DNA of 64,000 nucleotides from Batrachochytrium dendrobatidis JAM81 (taxonomy: Eukaryota; Chytridiomycota; Chytridiomycetes; Rhizophydiales), in the NCBI RefSeq assembly GCF_000203795.2, contig NW_006281104.1, positions 1,105,133-1,169,132 on the forward strand. Direction: 5' to 3'. The notes beneath the pieces are model-generated. The model worked only from the letters and a program-made list of their open reading frames with translations, had not been told where the DNA came from and ran no database searches. Below, piece after piece: positions 1 to 11,421 of this stretch (its first letter is position 1; every line of letters starts with the position of its first letter). Position numbers and translations under genes: made by a program.

Positions 1-265
1 TGGATTTGTAGTTTGACAACACCAAAACAGTCAAATCCAATATCTGAATGACAATGGATGACAATGGATGAATTTGATGATTGTACAATGTATGACTGCA
101 AAAAAGTCGATAATCACAGTTTAAAACTATAGTTTGATGTTGCGTTTAAAAAAGTTGAATATCTATTAAAGAGGCAGTCAAATTATAGTAGGAAAGCAAC
201 GAATATTTAAACAGTTTTCCAAAGTCATTACAAGATAATGTCCCATTTACGTGAATACGGCTGTA
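1..265 (-). repeat. MITE-like repeat, 5'-truncated by window edge
   Basis: Diverged copy of the ~505-bp repeat seen in full at 19376-19880. Positions 1-150 match the other copies closely, including the doubled GGATGACAAT unit near 48-72. The right end keeps the terminal inverted repeat, TTTACGTGAATACGGCTGTA. The middle (150-240) is clearly diverged. The repeat ends exactly where the duplicated MRP10 block begins. No coding capacity is claimed. Confidence 0.8.
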
Positions 266-1006
266 GTTCAACTATTATCCAACCACACTTTTATAATAGA
301 TTCAAAGTGATGTCCTGACTCATGCACAAAACTCCTGGATATCAATAAACCCACAATGGTATAATTAATGTATTAAAGATGTTTTCTTTTGCTATTTTTA
401 ATCAGCCATTGATTGATCTCTGTAGTGGTTGAAGTAGCTGCTGTTGGTGCTTTAGCCTGTTAAAATAATACATGAATGTTAACCAAAAGTGTCTATACCA
501 GACCAAGCCTTTCATTGCAATGTCATCGGCACATGAATGCAATGGTTCATTATTCAGACCATAAAACAGCTGTTTGAGCATGTTCCATTCAATGCATATC
601 AACTACCTTGGAAGTCATGCACACCGTCAATGCTGCTGCTGCTCCTGCACATCCATTAGCATCCACACTCATGGCTCTCCAACAATTGAACATGGTCGAT
701 ATCTCCAATGCACACGGCGTTGCCTGTTGTAATCTTGTCGGTTTGATCTGAATAGGTCGTTTGAGTCTCTCGATTGCTCTCATTTCACACGTCTAATATG
801 CTCAATCTTAGCCAGTACACTTGATACAACGAGAGTTGAGTAGTTACCAATAATCGATTCAGCAATCAGTCAAGAAACAGAAACTCGAAAACAATTTAAA
901 TTTTCCAAACTCGACCATCTCATTGCAACTGCAATATGGATTGTTCATCTATCCAGATATTTATATCAGAAACAGCACAAGTATGCATCTAAAGGCAGCT
1001 TGTAAA
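260..1006. repeat. Segmental duplication, copy A (partner 20501-21247)
   Basis: A 747-bp block repeated at a constant offset of 20241 bases with no net indel. I noticed only two substitutions, both downstream of the MRP10 stop codon. It contains the complete MRP10 gene plus about 220 bp upstream and 110 bp downstream. The left edge falls inside the last bases of the MITE terminal repeat. The right edge is the shared TTGTAAA, after which the copies diverge completely. Confidence 0.92.
373..783 (-). CDS. MRP10: Mitochondrial small-subunit ribosomal protein Mrp10 (mS37), copy A
   Basis: Two exons, 783..607 and 456..373, joined in phase 0 across a GTAGTT...AACAG intron, giving about 86 residues. 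The protein has the twin Cx9C-type pattern of the Mrp10/CHCHD1 family: Cys in CALEISTMFNCW, then Cys in GCAGAAAALTVCM. The C-terminal INQWL stretch resembles the family's tail. Members are small-subunit mitochondrial ribosomal proteins, imported and oxidised in the intermembrane space. The start ATG at 783 is the first in frame. The length fits the family (about 80-95 aa). A coding-identical copy lies at 20614..21024. Both copies look intact. Confidence 0.85.
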
Positions 1007-1112
1007 GTATTTACAGTGTCATTTTGCAATAAACACCTCGACAGGTTTAAAATAGCATCTGATACAAACGTTCATAATGGTATCAACAATCCTTGCACAT
1101 CATTCACAAAGT

Positions 1113-2116
1113 TCATTCCGACTTGAGTCGAGTATACTCTACTCCACTGTTTGCAGAGTTGTAACTACAAACTGAAAACCCATCAGTCTGGTCCAGTCTA
1201 GTGCTGTCAGTCCCTTTATCATCCTTGGTCGTTTCCCCCAAGATCATATAGATATGCATGGTGTGGTTTTGCACAATGTCTTTGGCTGCCATATATCCAT
1301 ACACGATCTCGGCTGCAATCATCAGAATATACACTAGATTCAATGCATAATCAAATGGCATCGTCACGCCATTTCCCATTATTGGCTGGAGGAGCATAAA
1401 GTATAGACATATAAGTAGTTGTGGGAATATGCTAAAAACAAAACAGCCTGATAGATCTGGAACCTATTTAATGCATGGTTTACACAACAGGTTGGTCATG
1501 AATCTTACTCTCCGGCTGTTGTTCAGGTTTGACAATATAGTCAATTATTGTTTGGAATCCAGATGCATCTACTTACTCTTTCCTTTAGATTACCCGAATA
1601 TCCAAGCCACAGTCGGATAGGCTCAATGACAACAAATGCACCAAGAAGAAACAGTCCTTGAAACTTGCTCCATGCTCCAAGATTGAACCATACCACCTGT
1701 ATAATCATGACTGGCAGATTCAGTATCAAAATAGTACACAGATACGCACTATATCTACAATGTCTAAAAGTACACTAGATAGCTACTCGGCCAATTGTCG
1801 GACCTTCCATGCAAACATGACTATCGATCCAACCATCCAGACAGGAAATAAACAAATGTTGAAATATATGAGTACTTGGAATGGCAGACTAGATACAATT
1901 TCCGTGGCTAGTAGACAATAGTATAAATAGTATGCATGTGGGATGGTTAGTTCAGTAAGCTATCCAACAAACTCGGAACAATCTAATAGAATCAAGCTAC
2001 ACACCGCTTTTGTTTTCCTTCAATGGTACGACTTTGTATTGTGGAAACAACCATGCAGTAACTGCAAATGCTGTTGTAGACCACTTTGAACTTATATCAT
2101 GAACCAGTTGATCCAT
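1113..2116 (-). CDS. TMEM17-like ciliary transition-zone membrane protein
   Basis: Proposed exons are 2116..~2005 (starting MDQLVHDISSKW), a middle exon ending at 1577, and 1463..1113. The last junction is phase 0 (GTAAGT donor, AG before GTTCCAG). The joined protein reads FVVIEPIRLWLGYSGNLKER then VPDLSG and FPQL, the diagnostic core of the TMEM17/TMEM216-type family. Four hydrophobic segments are visible. The animal homologue is part of the MKS/B9 complex that gates ciliary membrane entry, so a flagellated zoospore is implied. The C-terminal ~35 residues are polar and not recognised. The 5' boundary of the middle exon (about 1770) is uncertain. Confidence 0.72.
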
Positions 2117-2743
2117 GTGACGCTATATAATATGAACTTGCTCGATGCTTGGTGTAAGATATATCAAACAACAAGATATCAAGTCAGATTTGATATTTTA
2201 ATCATTCAAACGTGTCAAATTAAACTATTGACGAATTGAAAGTAAATGGCAAAGATTACTCGTTAAACCAACTGTATTGTCAATGTGATGGCATTGTCAT
2301 ATCGAAACAATTGACTGTATATCTACAACACATATATACTGTCCTCGTTGGGGTTTGAATAGCCGAGAAATTAACCAGTATGTCTGATTGACTTGTTTAA
2401 ATGATCAAAACGGATCATAGTATAAGGTATATGACGCAACAATCAAAGCCCAACCATCAAAACCAGACTATAGTTTCAAGTCTTACAAGCCACGTTGACC
2501 GTCTAGCAATCCTCACACCAAAACATCCATGTTTGCCATTTTAATCATGCTTAAATATGCAATACACTGGTCAGATTAAAATGCTAATTGCAATCCTTGG
2601 CGACTTGAACCACTACCACATTTCAGTCAACATCACACTACAATTGGCATACTCAATACACACTGTAAAAATCTACCTGCACATAATAAACAATAGACCA
2701 AACTCGACTCGATCACAACAATCTATTTTTGTTATATAAGCAG
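2117..2743. other. Intergenic, no gene recognised
   Basis: AT-rich spacer between the divergent upstream region of the TMEM17-like gene and the 3' end of TIM21. Only short ORFs without recognisable composition or motifs are seen. Confidence 0.5.
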
Positions 2744-3842
2744 TCAGATCGATCGCTGTGTCTGTGATTGTGCAATGATTCGTCGTGGAAACAGTGAAAA
2801 CATCCATCCACGATTAGTAGAACTGCCACCATTAGAGTGCAATCGTCGATCCATTACAACAATCCGTCGTCCAGATGCATTTACAACAATCACTTGCAAA
2901 CTCCAGGGCGACGACAATCCAAACAGATTCAATCCAAATCCATTTGCAAACGACAACGCTTCATTTTGCTCAGTCTGATATTTATGCTGAGGATCCCACA
3001 CTGCCTGTACATCTACTACACCGCTCTGTCGCAATCCATAAACATAGTATTTCAAGTTCAACAATCGCTCGTGTGTTTCAGACGACACTGATTCGCCATA
3101 TCTCAAAGTCTTACTCCCACGAGAACTTGCTGGACCTGGACCTGGTTGTGGTGTAATTGGAATCCCAAGCGCTTGTTGAACTTGAACAGAATCCAAAACA
3201 TGCTCAACCGATGCATCATATATTTTCCACGCCTGTGATGTTTTGGATAGATCTGAAACTGTCGTCCATATTGCATATCCTACTCATTTTATCAAATATA
3301 CATGGTATCAACAGGTTCTGTTACACACAAATTCAAATCATCTGTTGAACTAGTCTACAGGCACAATGCTGAAAACAATCTGCTTTAGATTAGCTACTCG
3401 GCAGTAAAGCACCAATTCATCATAAACTCACCTAGAATGCCTACACCAAAAACAATCACTCCTCCGTATCCAATATTCTGTCCTGACTGAACAACTGGGC
3501 AGGTTTATTAACACAATCATGGTGAATGATAAAACTCGACAGCTTATATCTAGCTGAAAACAATGTTTGCATCTACACACCTTTCTGCTTTGTTGTTAGT
3601 TGAGACCAGCTTGATCCATCTACATTAGATCGAGACTGATTACCAGATTGCAGTTCAGATATACTACTGGCATTGGTAGGTTTAATTCTTCCAATTGTGA
3701 TTGGTCGGCCAAAAATGGTTTGTCGTAGAACTGTTTGTATAAAAATAGTTGGACTTGATAATGGAGCTACATGTCTATTGCAGACTCTGTATACTGCAGC
3801 TATTGGTGTTATTGGTGCCATGGCTATGAAAATAGATGCCAA
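2744..3842 (-). CDS. TIM21: TIM21-like mitochondrial inner-membrane translocase subunit
   Basis: Three exons: 3842..3579, 3486..3432 and 3279..2744. They join in frame if the first donor is GTGTAG. The N-terminus is basic and hydroxylated, like a mitochondrial presequence. Exon 2 gives one transmembrane segment (GYGGVIVFGVGILGYAIW). The C-terminal domain has the Tim21 pattern: a helix with LDSVQVQQALG and PI, then VSSETHERLLNLKYYVYGL, SGVVDVQAVW, and a final RRIVVMDRR strand. In yeast, Tim21 links TOM to TIM23 and to respiratory-chain assembly. Total about 284 aa, near the usual length. A Coa1-like protein is the main alternative. A run of Pro/Gly after the first helix is longer than usual. 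Confidence 0.65.
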
Positions 3843-5136
3843 GGACCTTTATTGGCAGAAATAGTATCAGTCAAGGCAGTGTTGATGGACTTTTAAACAG
3901 AAAACAAACTGATGATTTGAATTCACTTTTACCAATTCGTTAATCATTGAATGAACAAGCCAGAGTTTCGCTTGGCCATCCAACCATCAAAACAGCGACA
4001 ATGCAGGCCGAGTTTCCCTTTTATTCAATGTCGTTTGTGCGTGTATGTCAAATCCATATCACAATTTAGTATTCATTGTAGGCGATCTGACCATTTCAAC
4101 ATAACTGCAATATGCAAGATATTTGGCTGTAGACAACGTTGATTTTGTTCATGTTCAAACTATGTCTTTGTCATGTCAATCAGTGTTAGACATTGGTAAT
4201 ATAAACATGATACGCAAGACAAATAAGCGCTGCTGCCATCTAGTTCAGACTACATGGACAGAATGCAGTATGACATTGCATAAAAATATTTTGCAAGTCC
4301 AGTGTAATTGACTATGCCTAGAGTCGAGGCAGCAGATTGACGGGACAGTTGAAGTGTTTGAATACATGACATTGATCATTATGGTATTGATGGCATGAAT
4401 TAGATATTCTGAATAGCATTTTGGTTTAGTTGGAGCTTTGAGCGTGTCCATCCACAAATAGCATAATATGTCATCAATAATTCGACGGTACGCTTAAAAG
4501 TAGTGAATGATATCCATTTTCAAGTGGTCTTGGTTGCAGTTATTACACATTGGATGGGTCAGTAGCTAGTTTTTATCAAACAATGTGTTGGTTTGCAGTC
4601 GATTCGATCGTACTAGTAAACGCTTGATTGAATGGCATACTGGCTTACCAACTGGAAGTATACTCTGAGGGTTAAAGTAAACTAATGCAAATACTTTTGA
4701 TACAGTCAAGTACTACAGCTTTTGTAATAGCCAAATGTGCTGCTTAATGATGCATTTGAGATACATGACTTAGTTTATTGATTTTGACAAATCTAGCCAC
4801 TAAAAGCTTGTGCTCGACAGTAGTTGATTGAGTGATTATGATGCACAACTTTTTAAACAACGCTTTGGTCGATGAATATTAACAAATGTGTGCCAATCGA
4901 GTTCAACACCAATTCATACATGACAAAGTTTATAGTGCAATTACTGTCCAATCCAATGGCAGTGTGTTGGGTGTCATTGATTCAATCATCCGTTTTGTTG
5001 ATTGCCATTCATGCTGCACGTATTGTCATGTCCGATCAGGCTTTTACAAAGTTTACTTATACTGGGGGTTGTCTAATCAAACACCAATCTCAACTGAGAA
5101 CTACTATGATGGTATTTCTACTAAGCATATTGACAG
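3843..5136. other. Intergenic, no gene recognised
   Basis: About 1.3 kb of AT-rich DNA. ORFs of 60-92 codons occur in overlapping frames on both strands, with no motif, no splice-supported extension and no family resemblance. The right part (from about 4870) may be old repeat DNA, because a MITE-like terminus follows at 5137. Confidence 0.45.
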
Positions 5137-5296
5137 TCGTATTCACGTAAAATGGATGCTGGATAAGAGTATATAACAAACCGTCAATTTCGTGAAATAA
5201 TTGATGCCAATTCATCACATTTATTGGACAATATTGTAATCTGTAAACTGATTAAAGTTTGCTGGTCATTGTGTTTATTTTTAATATAAAACAACT
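5137..5296 (+). repeat. Degenerate MITE terminus
   Basis: ACAGTCGTATTCACGTAAAA at 5137-5156 matches the left terminus of the full element at 19376, in the same orientation. The following 140 bases are too diverged to align by eye. It lies next to a better-preserved copy in the opposite orientation (5297-5752), so the pair may be an old nested insertion. Confidence 0.45.
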
Positions 5297-5752
5297 GAAT
5301 GGATGTTCGCACTACAGTTTGAGTAAATCCCACACTTGTTCAATCTCCAATTCTTACAAATTGAATATTGTGATATTGTGATTGACATGGAAACAATTGT
5401 ATTTCCGAGACTGCAATCGTTGGTTTTTTGAACTAGATTGCAAACGTATCAGATGTGATACAATACATATGGATTTGTAGTTTGACAACACCAAAACAGT
5501 CAAATCCAATATCTGGATGACAATGGATGAATCTGATGATTGTACAATGTATGACTGCAAAAAAGTCGATAATCACAGTTTAAAACTATAGTTTGATTGT
5601 GTGCATCGTATGATGAATGCTGTATGTTGACAAGAACTGACAATGCCAATCAAAAACAGTTTGTAGTAGAAAAGCGCAGCAAACATTTGTCTATTCTGAT
5701 GCAAAATAGAGACAAGATAAAAGTATTCCATTTTACGTGAATACGGCTGTAA
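5297..5752 (-). repeat. MITE-like repeat copy, left-truncated
   Basis: Near-identical to 25712-26128 and 10962-11390, and to the reverse complement of 19376-19880. It has one GGATGACAAT unit, like the copy at 25712. The right terminal repeat is intact (ends CGGCTGTAA). The left terminal repeat is missing. It continues directly into 119 bp copied from the HFM1 5' end. Confidence 0.88.
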
Positions 5753-5871
5753 TGTATGGACTCGACCACCACCACGAACTCGAGCACTATCAGTTAATGG
5801 AGGATTCAAAGCTAGATCAGAATGTATTCAAGGAAAATATACCAACTCAGTTTATTGAGACTGATTCATTT
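5753..5871 (+). pseudogene. Duplicated 5' fragment of HFM1
   Basis: Matches 26129-26247 at a constant offset of 20376 bases. It begins at the MITE edge and ends at the shared GATTCATTT. It encodes the first ~40 codons of HFM1 (for example [16 protein letters not shown]), then runs into unrelated AT-rich sequence and a stop. There are no splice sites or downstream exons, so this is a dead gene fragment. It lies downstream of, and convergent with, CDC50. Confidence 0.9.
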
Positions 5872-6082
5872 CCTTTATTTTGATTAAAATATTGGCAGAA
5901 TCTTGTGTTATTGTCCGTAAATACGATTGTGGTTTTTGATCAATAATAGGCAAGTATTGAGTTGGATATTGGTCATATTGGTGCCTGTACACAGAAGACA
6001 TGCTTCAATTTTGAGTAGCACCAGTAAAGCTAGTACCAAATGGCACCTCAATAAATTGCCAGAATTAAAACAAACCAATGCT

Positions 6083-8060
6083 TTAGTCAAGTTTGTTTTT
6101 TACCCAAGAAAGGTGTGCATGATCACCCATTTTTCTAAAGATGCAATGACGCAAGCAACAATTATGGTTAAAACTATGTTGCTGCCGTATAAAAAGGTAA
6201 TACTCTACAAAGACTTGGCTAAAACATACCGTGGACGATAAACTCCAATCAACACCGTAAATAGAGCACAGATGCATCCCATAATAAGAAATGCGTAGCC
6301 TAAAAATAGATTCTTTGAGCCCATAAGCCCAATTTGGCCAAACACCAACGACTTTGTTCCTTCAAAACGCCGGCAGTCCCAATCTGGATAAAATAAAAAT
6401 AATGAGTTTAAATGGTTTTGTAAAATCTTTAGCCCGAGTATCAGATCAATAAAAGTCAATGGTGTTTATATAAACAAACATGAGTGCTTACTATCTACAA
6501 TGGAAACCTCCCAAATTCCTTGGTCTAAAGTGCTGGTATTATTTCTACCCCAAAGCTTACGGAAATGTGGTAAACCAGCCTTGCGCATCCAAACATGCAG
6601 TCGTTCCCATTTTGATATGTCAGGCACGTTTGTGGAGTTGTATCCATTACCCCATACATCTGGCCATGCCTTCCTCCACTGCGGAGGGGGGAGAATCATA
6701 GTAGGAATCTGCTGCTGTAGTGTGGGATCAGAAACCCATCCAGTTGGTTTATAAATAGAAGAATCCTCACTCCATGAAATTCCACTTTCAGAAAACTCAA
6801 AAGTTGAAGTACGGCAGGCGCTACCAATGCAAGTTAGATTTGATATCCAATCTACATAGCCCATATTACACCACAAATTTAGATGTCAGTTAAAGTGGGT
6901 ATAGTGAAATACTCCTTCAACAAAAAACCAATGCTGTTGTTGTAAAAGCATAGCTATTGGGTCTGCTGGATCCAATACGAGTTTCAAAAAATAGGTAATT
7001 CAACTCTACCAGAAAACATTGAATTGGCAACTAGACCACATGGATAGTACTGTGCATTTGGATGCGCATTGATGACAACGGGTGGTTTTGGAGTGATCAA
7101 ACAGTCTGGGTTACTGTCAGCATGCGAAAGCGAGTTTCCGTTCCATATGTATTGAGACGCAGTGGAGCAATTAGCGTATTGTAGGAATGCACAGCTGGTT
7201 TCTCCACCAACAGGAAAGTCTCCTGCTGACATGTACACTTTTCCAGCAAGTTGGCCAGGATCAAGTGATTTTAGGTACAATCGGTGATTTTGATACATGT
7301 TTGTGATTTTGATATATAAAAACACTCTGCTGGTCATAGATGTGGTAACATTAAAGCGAACTGTACACATCTTTGTGGCTGGAATATATCGCCATTGAAC
7401 AATAGAATCAGTTCCAGATATGCCGGAAACAGGTGCAGCTAATGTGTCTGTTGCTGCTAGAGCACATTGTGTATAGTTAAAGGATACCTCATTTAGCTGA
7501 GTAGTATTGCCAAATGTATCGAAATTTCATATAAAAACCATAGTAATTGCATATTAGTATACCAAGACAAATCAAAAATAGCAATAAAATATCGAAACTA
7601 TGACAGTGTAATATAGCAATGACGTTTTCAAATAGTTAACCAATACATCTGGAGTTAAAGTGCCAATATTTAAAAATATATCAAGAATTGCCTATAAACG
7701 AGGTTGCGATTGAAAGTTATTGCATTACCTGCTGGCTAGCGACATACAGGACAACACCCAATGGAAGTAATACAAGAGCAAATGCACCACAAATCAACAT
7801 GATGGTTTTGCGGGTGAGAACAAGCTTCCACTGCAGCATGTTGAACTTGTTGAATATGCTTCGATCTATACTTGGCACCGTTCAAGTTAGAAATAATGAA
7901 GCCATGATTTTAAAAGACTTGACATCGATATAGATATTAATCATGACAATACAGTAACTTACCATGCTTTTTAGACTCTAAAGCCACGACTGAACCAACA
8001 AAGTTTAGCACATTCAATAAAACAGGAGATAGGAATACATAAATATATCAGTAGGTAATT
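6083..8060 (-). CDS. CDC50: CDC50/LEM3 family subunit of P4-ATPase lipid flippases
   Basis: Multi-exon gene. The N-terminal exon gives RSIFNKFNMLQWKLVLTRKT followed by the first transmembrane helix. The ectodomain follows, with YQNHRLYLKSLDPGQLAG and YYPCGLVANSMF. Next come the WERLHVWMRKAGLPHFRKLWGR motif and a second transmembrane helix (KNLFLGYAFLIMGCICALF). A short last exon (RKMGDHAHLSWVKNK, stop at 6083) matches the RKLGD-SYLSW tail typical of the family. These proteins chaperone type IV P-type ATPases out of the ER and are needed for phospholipid flipping. N-glycosylation sites (NNTS, NSTN) are visible. The first exon, upstream of about 7960, is not firmly placed, so the 5' limit is approximate. 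Confidence 0.88.
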
Positions 8061-8824
8061 CGTAAATGGTATATTGAAAATAGCATTTCCTCGAGATGGA
8101 TGGAAGGTGAGTGGGTGTTGGCAAACTCTTGATTTGGCAAGACATCCAACAATCTAGACTCGGTCCATGTACAGAATAGTGTAGTGGATATAATCAACAC
8201 ACCACTAATAGAACAGCTGTCTTTATCACAAGAGAAACCGACCTGTAGCGGTAGTATTGGTAGGTGTGGCTACACTCATGAGTTGTGATTGAATGCAAAT
8301 GGTTTTTGGGAAAGCACAACAAAAACTCCAAACAGCAGTTACAAGCAGGACCACTTTTGCTCAACATTGTCAATCTCCAGACTTTGAAGTATTTGTGCTA
8401 CACTTTGTTTTTTGATGGCTTGTTTCTGTCATGAAAAGCCCAGTCTGAAATCACTGCTGTTGGGATTATTACTAGTGTAGATTAACCAAGCGATGAGTTG
8501 GAATCTCATTGCTGATTTGAAAATGCTACCATGAGTACGTTTGACTAATATGAATACTATCCAGATATTGGTACACTCCAAAGGTTAAAAAAAGAATGCA
8601 TTTGAACAAAACGTGAATGAATTGATAGGACCAGAAACAAATAATAGCCGTGCATTGATGGTTGTAGTCAATACACTACATGACAATATAAATCAGAGTA
8701 TCTACCAGATTGTGCAATGCCATAATATGAGGCTCAACCACAACAGTTGTATAGATCGTGCACGATCTCCCGTAATTTGCTGTAGATATTTGCTGTATTG
8801 CTTACTTTGATCCTCGCCATCAAA
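8061..8824. other. Divergent intergenic region, no gene recognised
   Basis: Spacer between the 5' ends of CDC50 (-) and CSTF1 (+). It presumably holds both promoters and possibly the unplaced first exon of CDC50. No convincing ORF or motif was seen. Confidence 0.4.
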
Positions 8825-10767
8825 ATGCAGCGACCAATTCATGATCCGCAAGTAGATGTCTTACCACAGAGTCTGTTGCTACCTCTTATTATCAGGTGAG
8901 TGAATATTTGATTATATTTTTTACTATTTTCATAAGAATATTATTTAAATACACCAGCAATCGCCATATTGGCTCTGTTGCAAATCTTATACTAAGCTGC
9001 ATTGCTCCAGTCTTGGATGGTGACTGACAGCATTTGTTTTGAAACAAATCACATTTAATCATACAGTCAGCTTAAACACTATGGATACAATGGTGCTGCA
9101 AAATACGTGGCTGATATAGCTGAGCTTCCACTCTCATTTGAACCATCTGCAAAATTGGCCGAACTGAGTTTTATTGGTCAGCGAACAAAAGATGCTTTAG
9201 GGGAATCTTCTGATCTACAAGTACCAACAACCGACGTAACCATATCTGCCTCTGAAAACGCAACGGATGCCATTGGGTCTTTGGATATGGACTCGAATAC
9301 TAAGCCTAGTAAGCACATTTGCATAAACTTGGTTGTGATCTATCAAGACTAGATGCATTAACTTGCATATATCCACCAATATCACTATAGCTGGACCAAA
9401 TCCTACTCCTGACTATACCACTTTGTTTACAACTACGCATAGACTCGGATGCCGTGCACTTGGTAATGATTGATCCTAATTACTACTCATCTTGAAACAA
9501 TGCTCTAAAATCAATGCATGCTAGGTTCTAATACTGGTTGAATTTCCAATCATCATTTTGGTTTTAGCCTTTTCTCCTGATGGAAGATACATTGCCACTG
9601 GCTCTCAAGACACTACAATGAAGATTCTTGATACTCAACGCCTTGTAATGCAGCAGAACGAATCTTCTGAAGAACGAAAGGTCGTCCGAACTCTGTACGA
9701 TCATACCGGTGCAGTGAATGATATTCAGTTTCACCCAAACGGAAACGTACTGGCATCCGGATCTGATGACTGCCAAATCAAACTGTTTGATATGAACAAG
9801 ATGCATGTTAAACGCGCTTTTCGCTACTTACCGGTACACCACTATTAATTTACAGCTTGACTATTAATACCACTATTCCTTTGTTAATGTGTATTATTTT
9901 AAAACGGATTGCTATACTAGGATGCATATCCTATTCGATCCATTGGGTTCCATCCAAGTGGCGATTATTTGATCTCTGGAACAGACCATCATGCTGTGCG
10001 GATCTATGACATTCATACAATGAAATGCTTTATTCCTTCTAATCCTGCAGACAATCATAATGGTGGGATTCTTAAAGTTGCGTATTCTCCATTGGGCACA
10101 ATTTTTGCCACAAGCAGTCAAGACGGCTCGATAAAACTGTATGACACTGTGTCCAGTCGCTGTATCAACACTATTCCAAATGCACACAGCGGTCTTCCAG
10201 CAACTAGCATTGTGTTTTCCAAAAACAGCAAGTACTTGTTGTCTACTGGAATGGACTCTGTTGGACGGCTATGGGACATGACTTCTGGCAAGGTTCTTGT
10301 AAGCTATCAAGGAACCTCTCATCAGGTATGCCATTAATCAGTTAGTGCTTATACACTTTGCTTTTGTATCAATTTTAAAGTTTACGATGATATAAACTAC
10401 CATTGCATCAGCCTGCAGCGAATTACTTTTCTATTTTTCAACTGACTCATTTTTTATTTAGACGGACAAGACTAGCATGATTTTCAATTATAATGAAGAT
10501 TATGTAGTGGGCTCAGATGATGAGACTAGCAGTCTTTCTATATGGGACTCGCGAACGGGTGTTTTACTGCTTAAACTAGGAGGACATACCAAGCAGATTT
10601 TAGCAATTGCATCTAGTCCCGTCGACGCAGGGATCATGACTGGAAGGTGCGTACATGCTTGTAGTTGGTGTCGATCATTTGAATATTTGTACTAACCCCA
10701 TGTTATCTTGAATAGTAATGATTTTAGAGCCAGATACTGGAATTTGAAAAGTGCAATACAAGGATGA
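8825..10767 (+). CDS. CSTF1: Cleavage stimulation factor subunit 1 (CstF50), WD40 protein
   Basis: Starts at ATG 8825 (MQRPIHDPQVDVLPQSLLLPLI). It is split by at least six short introns and ends NDFRARYWN...GG at 10767. An N-terminal helical dimerisation region (QLKHYGYNGAAKYVADIAELP) precedes six to seven WD40 repeats. Visible repeat cores include FSPDGRYIATGSQDTTMKI, FHPNGNVLASGSDDCQIKLF, FHPSGDYLISGTDHHAVRIYD and YSPLGTIFATSSQDGSIKLYD. The terminal DFRARYW resembles the human protein end. CstF50 is a nuclear pre-mRNA 3'-end processing factor that bridges CstF77 and the polymerase CTD. It looks intact. Confidence 0.87.
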
Positions 10768-10961
10768 GCTGGCTGATACTACAGATGATAAAACTGCAAT
10801 GAAATGACATTAATCAACGTATCTTTTAATTCATGTGTCTATCTTCATATAATGCTATTTATAGCGTATTTACGCAAAATAAAGTATTAAATAAAGGTGT
10901 TGGGTTCAAAGAACACAATATTGTCCAGCAAATTTGGTGAGAATTATTATTTCATGAGACT

Positions 10962-11390
10962 AGTTGTTCAATCTCCAATTCTTACAAATTGAATATTGTG
11001 ATATTGTGATTGACATGGAAACAATTGTATTTCCGAGACTGCAATCGTTGGTTTTTTGAACTAGATTGCAAACGTATCAGATGTGATACAATACATATGG
11101 ATTTGTAGTTTGACAACACCAAAACAGTCAAATCCAATATCTGGATGACAATGGATGACAATGGATGAATCTGATGATTGTACAATGTATGACTGCAAAA
11201 AAGTCGATAATCACAGTTTAAAACTATAGTTTGATTGTGTGCATCGTATGATGAATGCTGTATGTTGACAAGAACTGACAATGCCAATCAAAAACAGTTT
11301 GTAGTAGAAAAGCGCAGCAAACATTTGTCTATTCTGATGCAAAATAGAGACAAGATAAAAGTATTCCATTTTACGTGAATACGGCTGTAA
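10962..11390 (-). repeat. MITE-like repeat copy in the promoter of the coiled-coil gene
   Basis: Near-identical to the copies at 5297 and 25712, with two GGATGACAAT units. The right terminal repeat is intact and ends at 11390, 32 bp before the ATG of the next gene (11422). The left ~45 bp and its terminal repeat are absent. Confidence 0.9.
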
Positions 11391-11421
11391 TTTAAATTTT
11401 ATCGCGAGTCGAGACTTTATT

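Noticed and set aside
923..1126. Plus-strand ORF overlapping the duplicated block
   Set aside because: It crosses the duplication boundary and has no counterpart in copy B; composition is not protein-like.
5354..5809. ORFs repeated near-identically at 5354-5809, 10982-11438, 19283-19937 and 25730-26185
   Set aside because: They are translations of the MITE on both strands. Unit-number changes and the truncated ends alter the frame, and there is no codon-level conservation.
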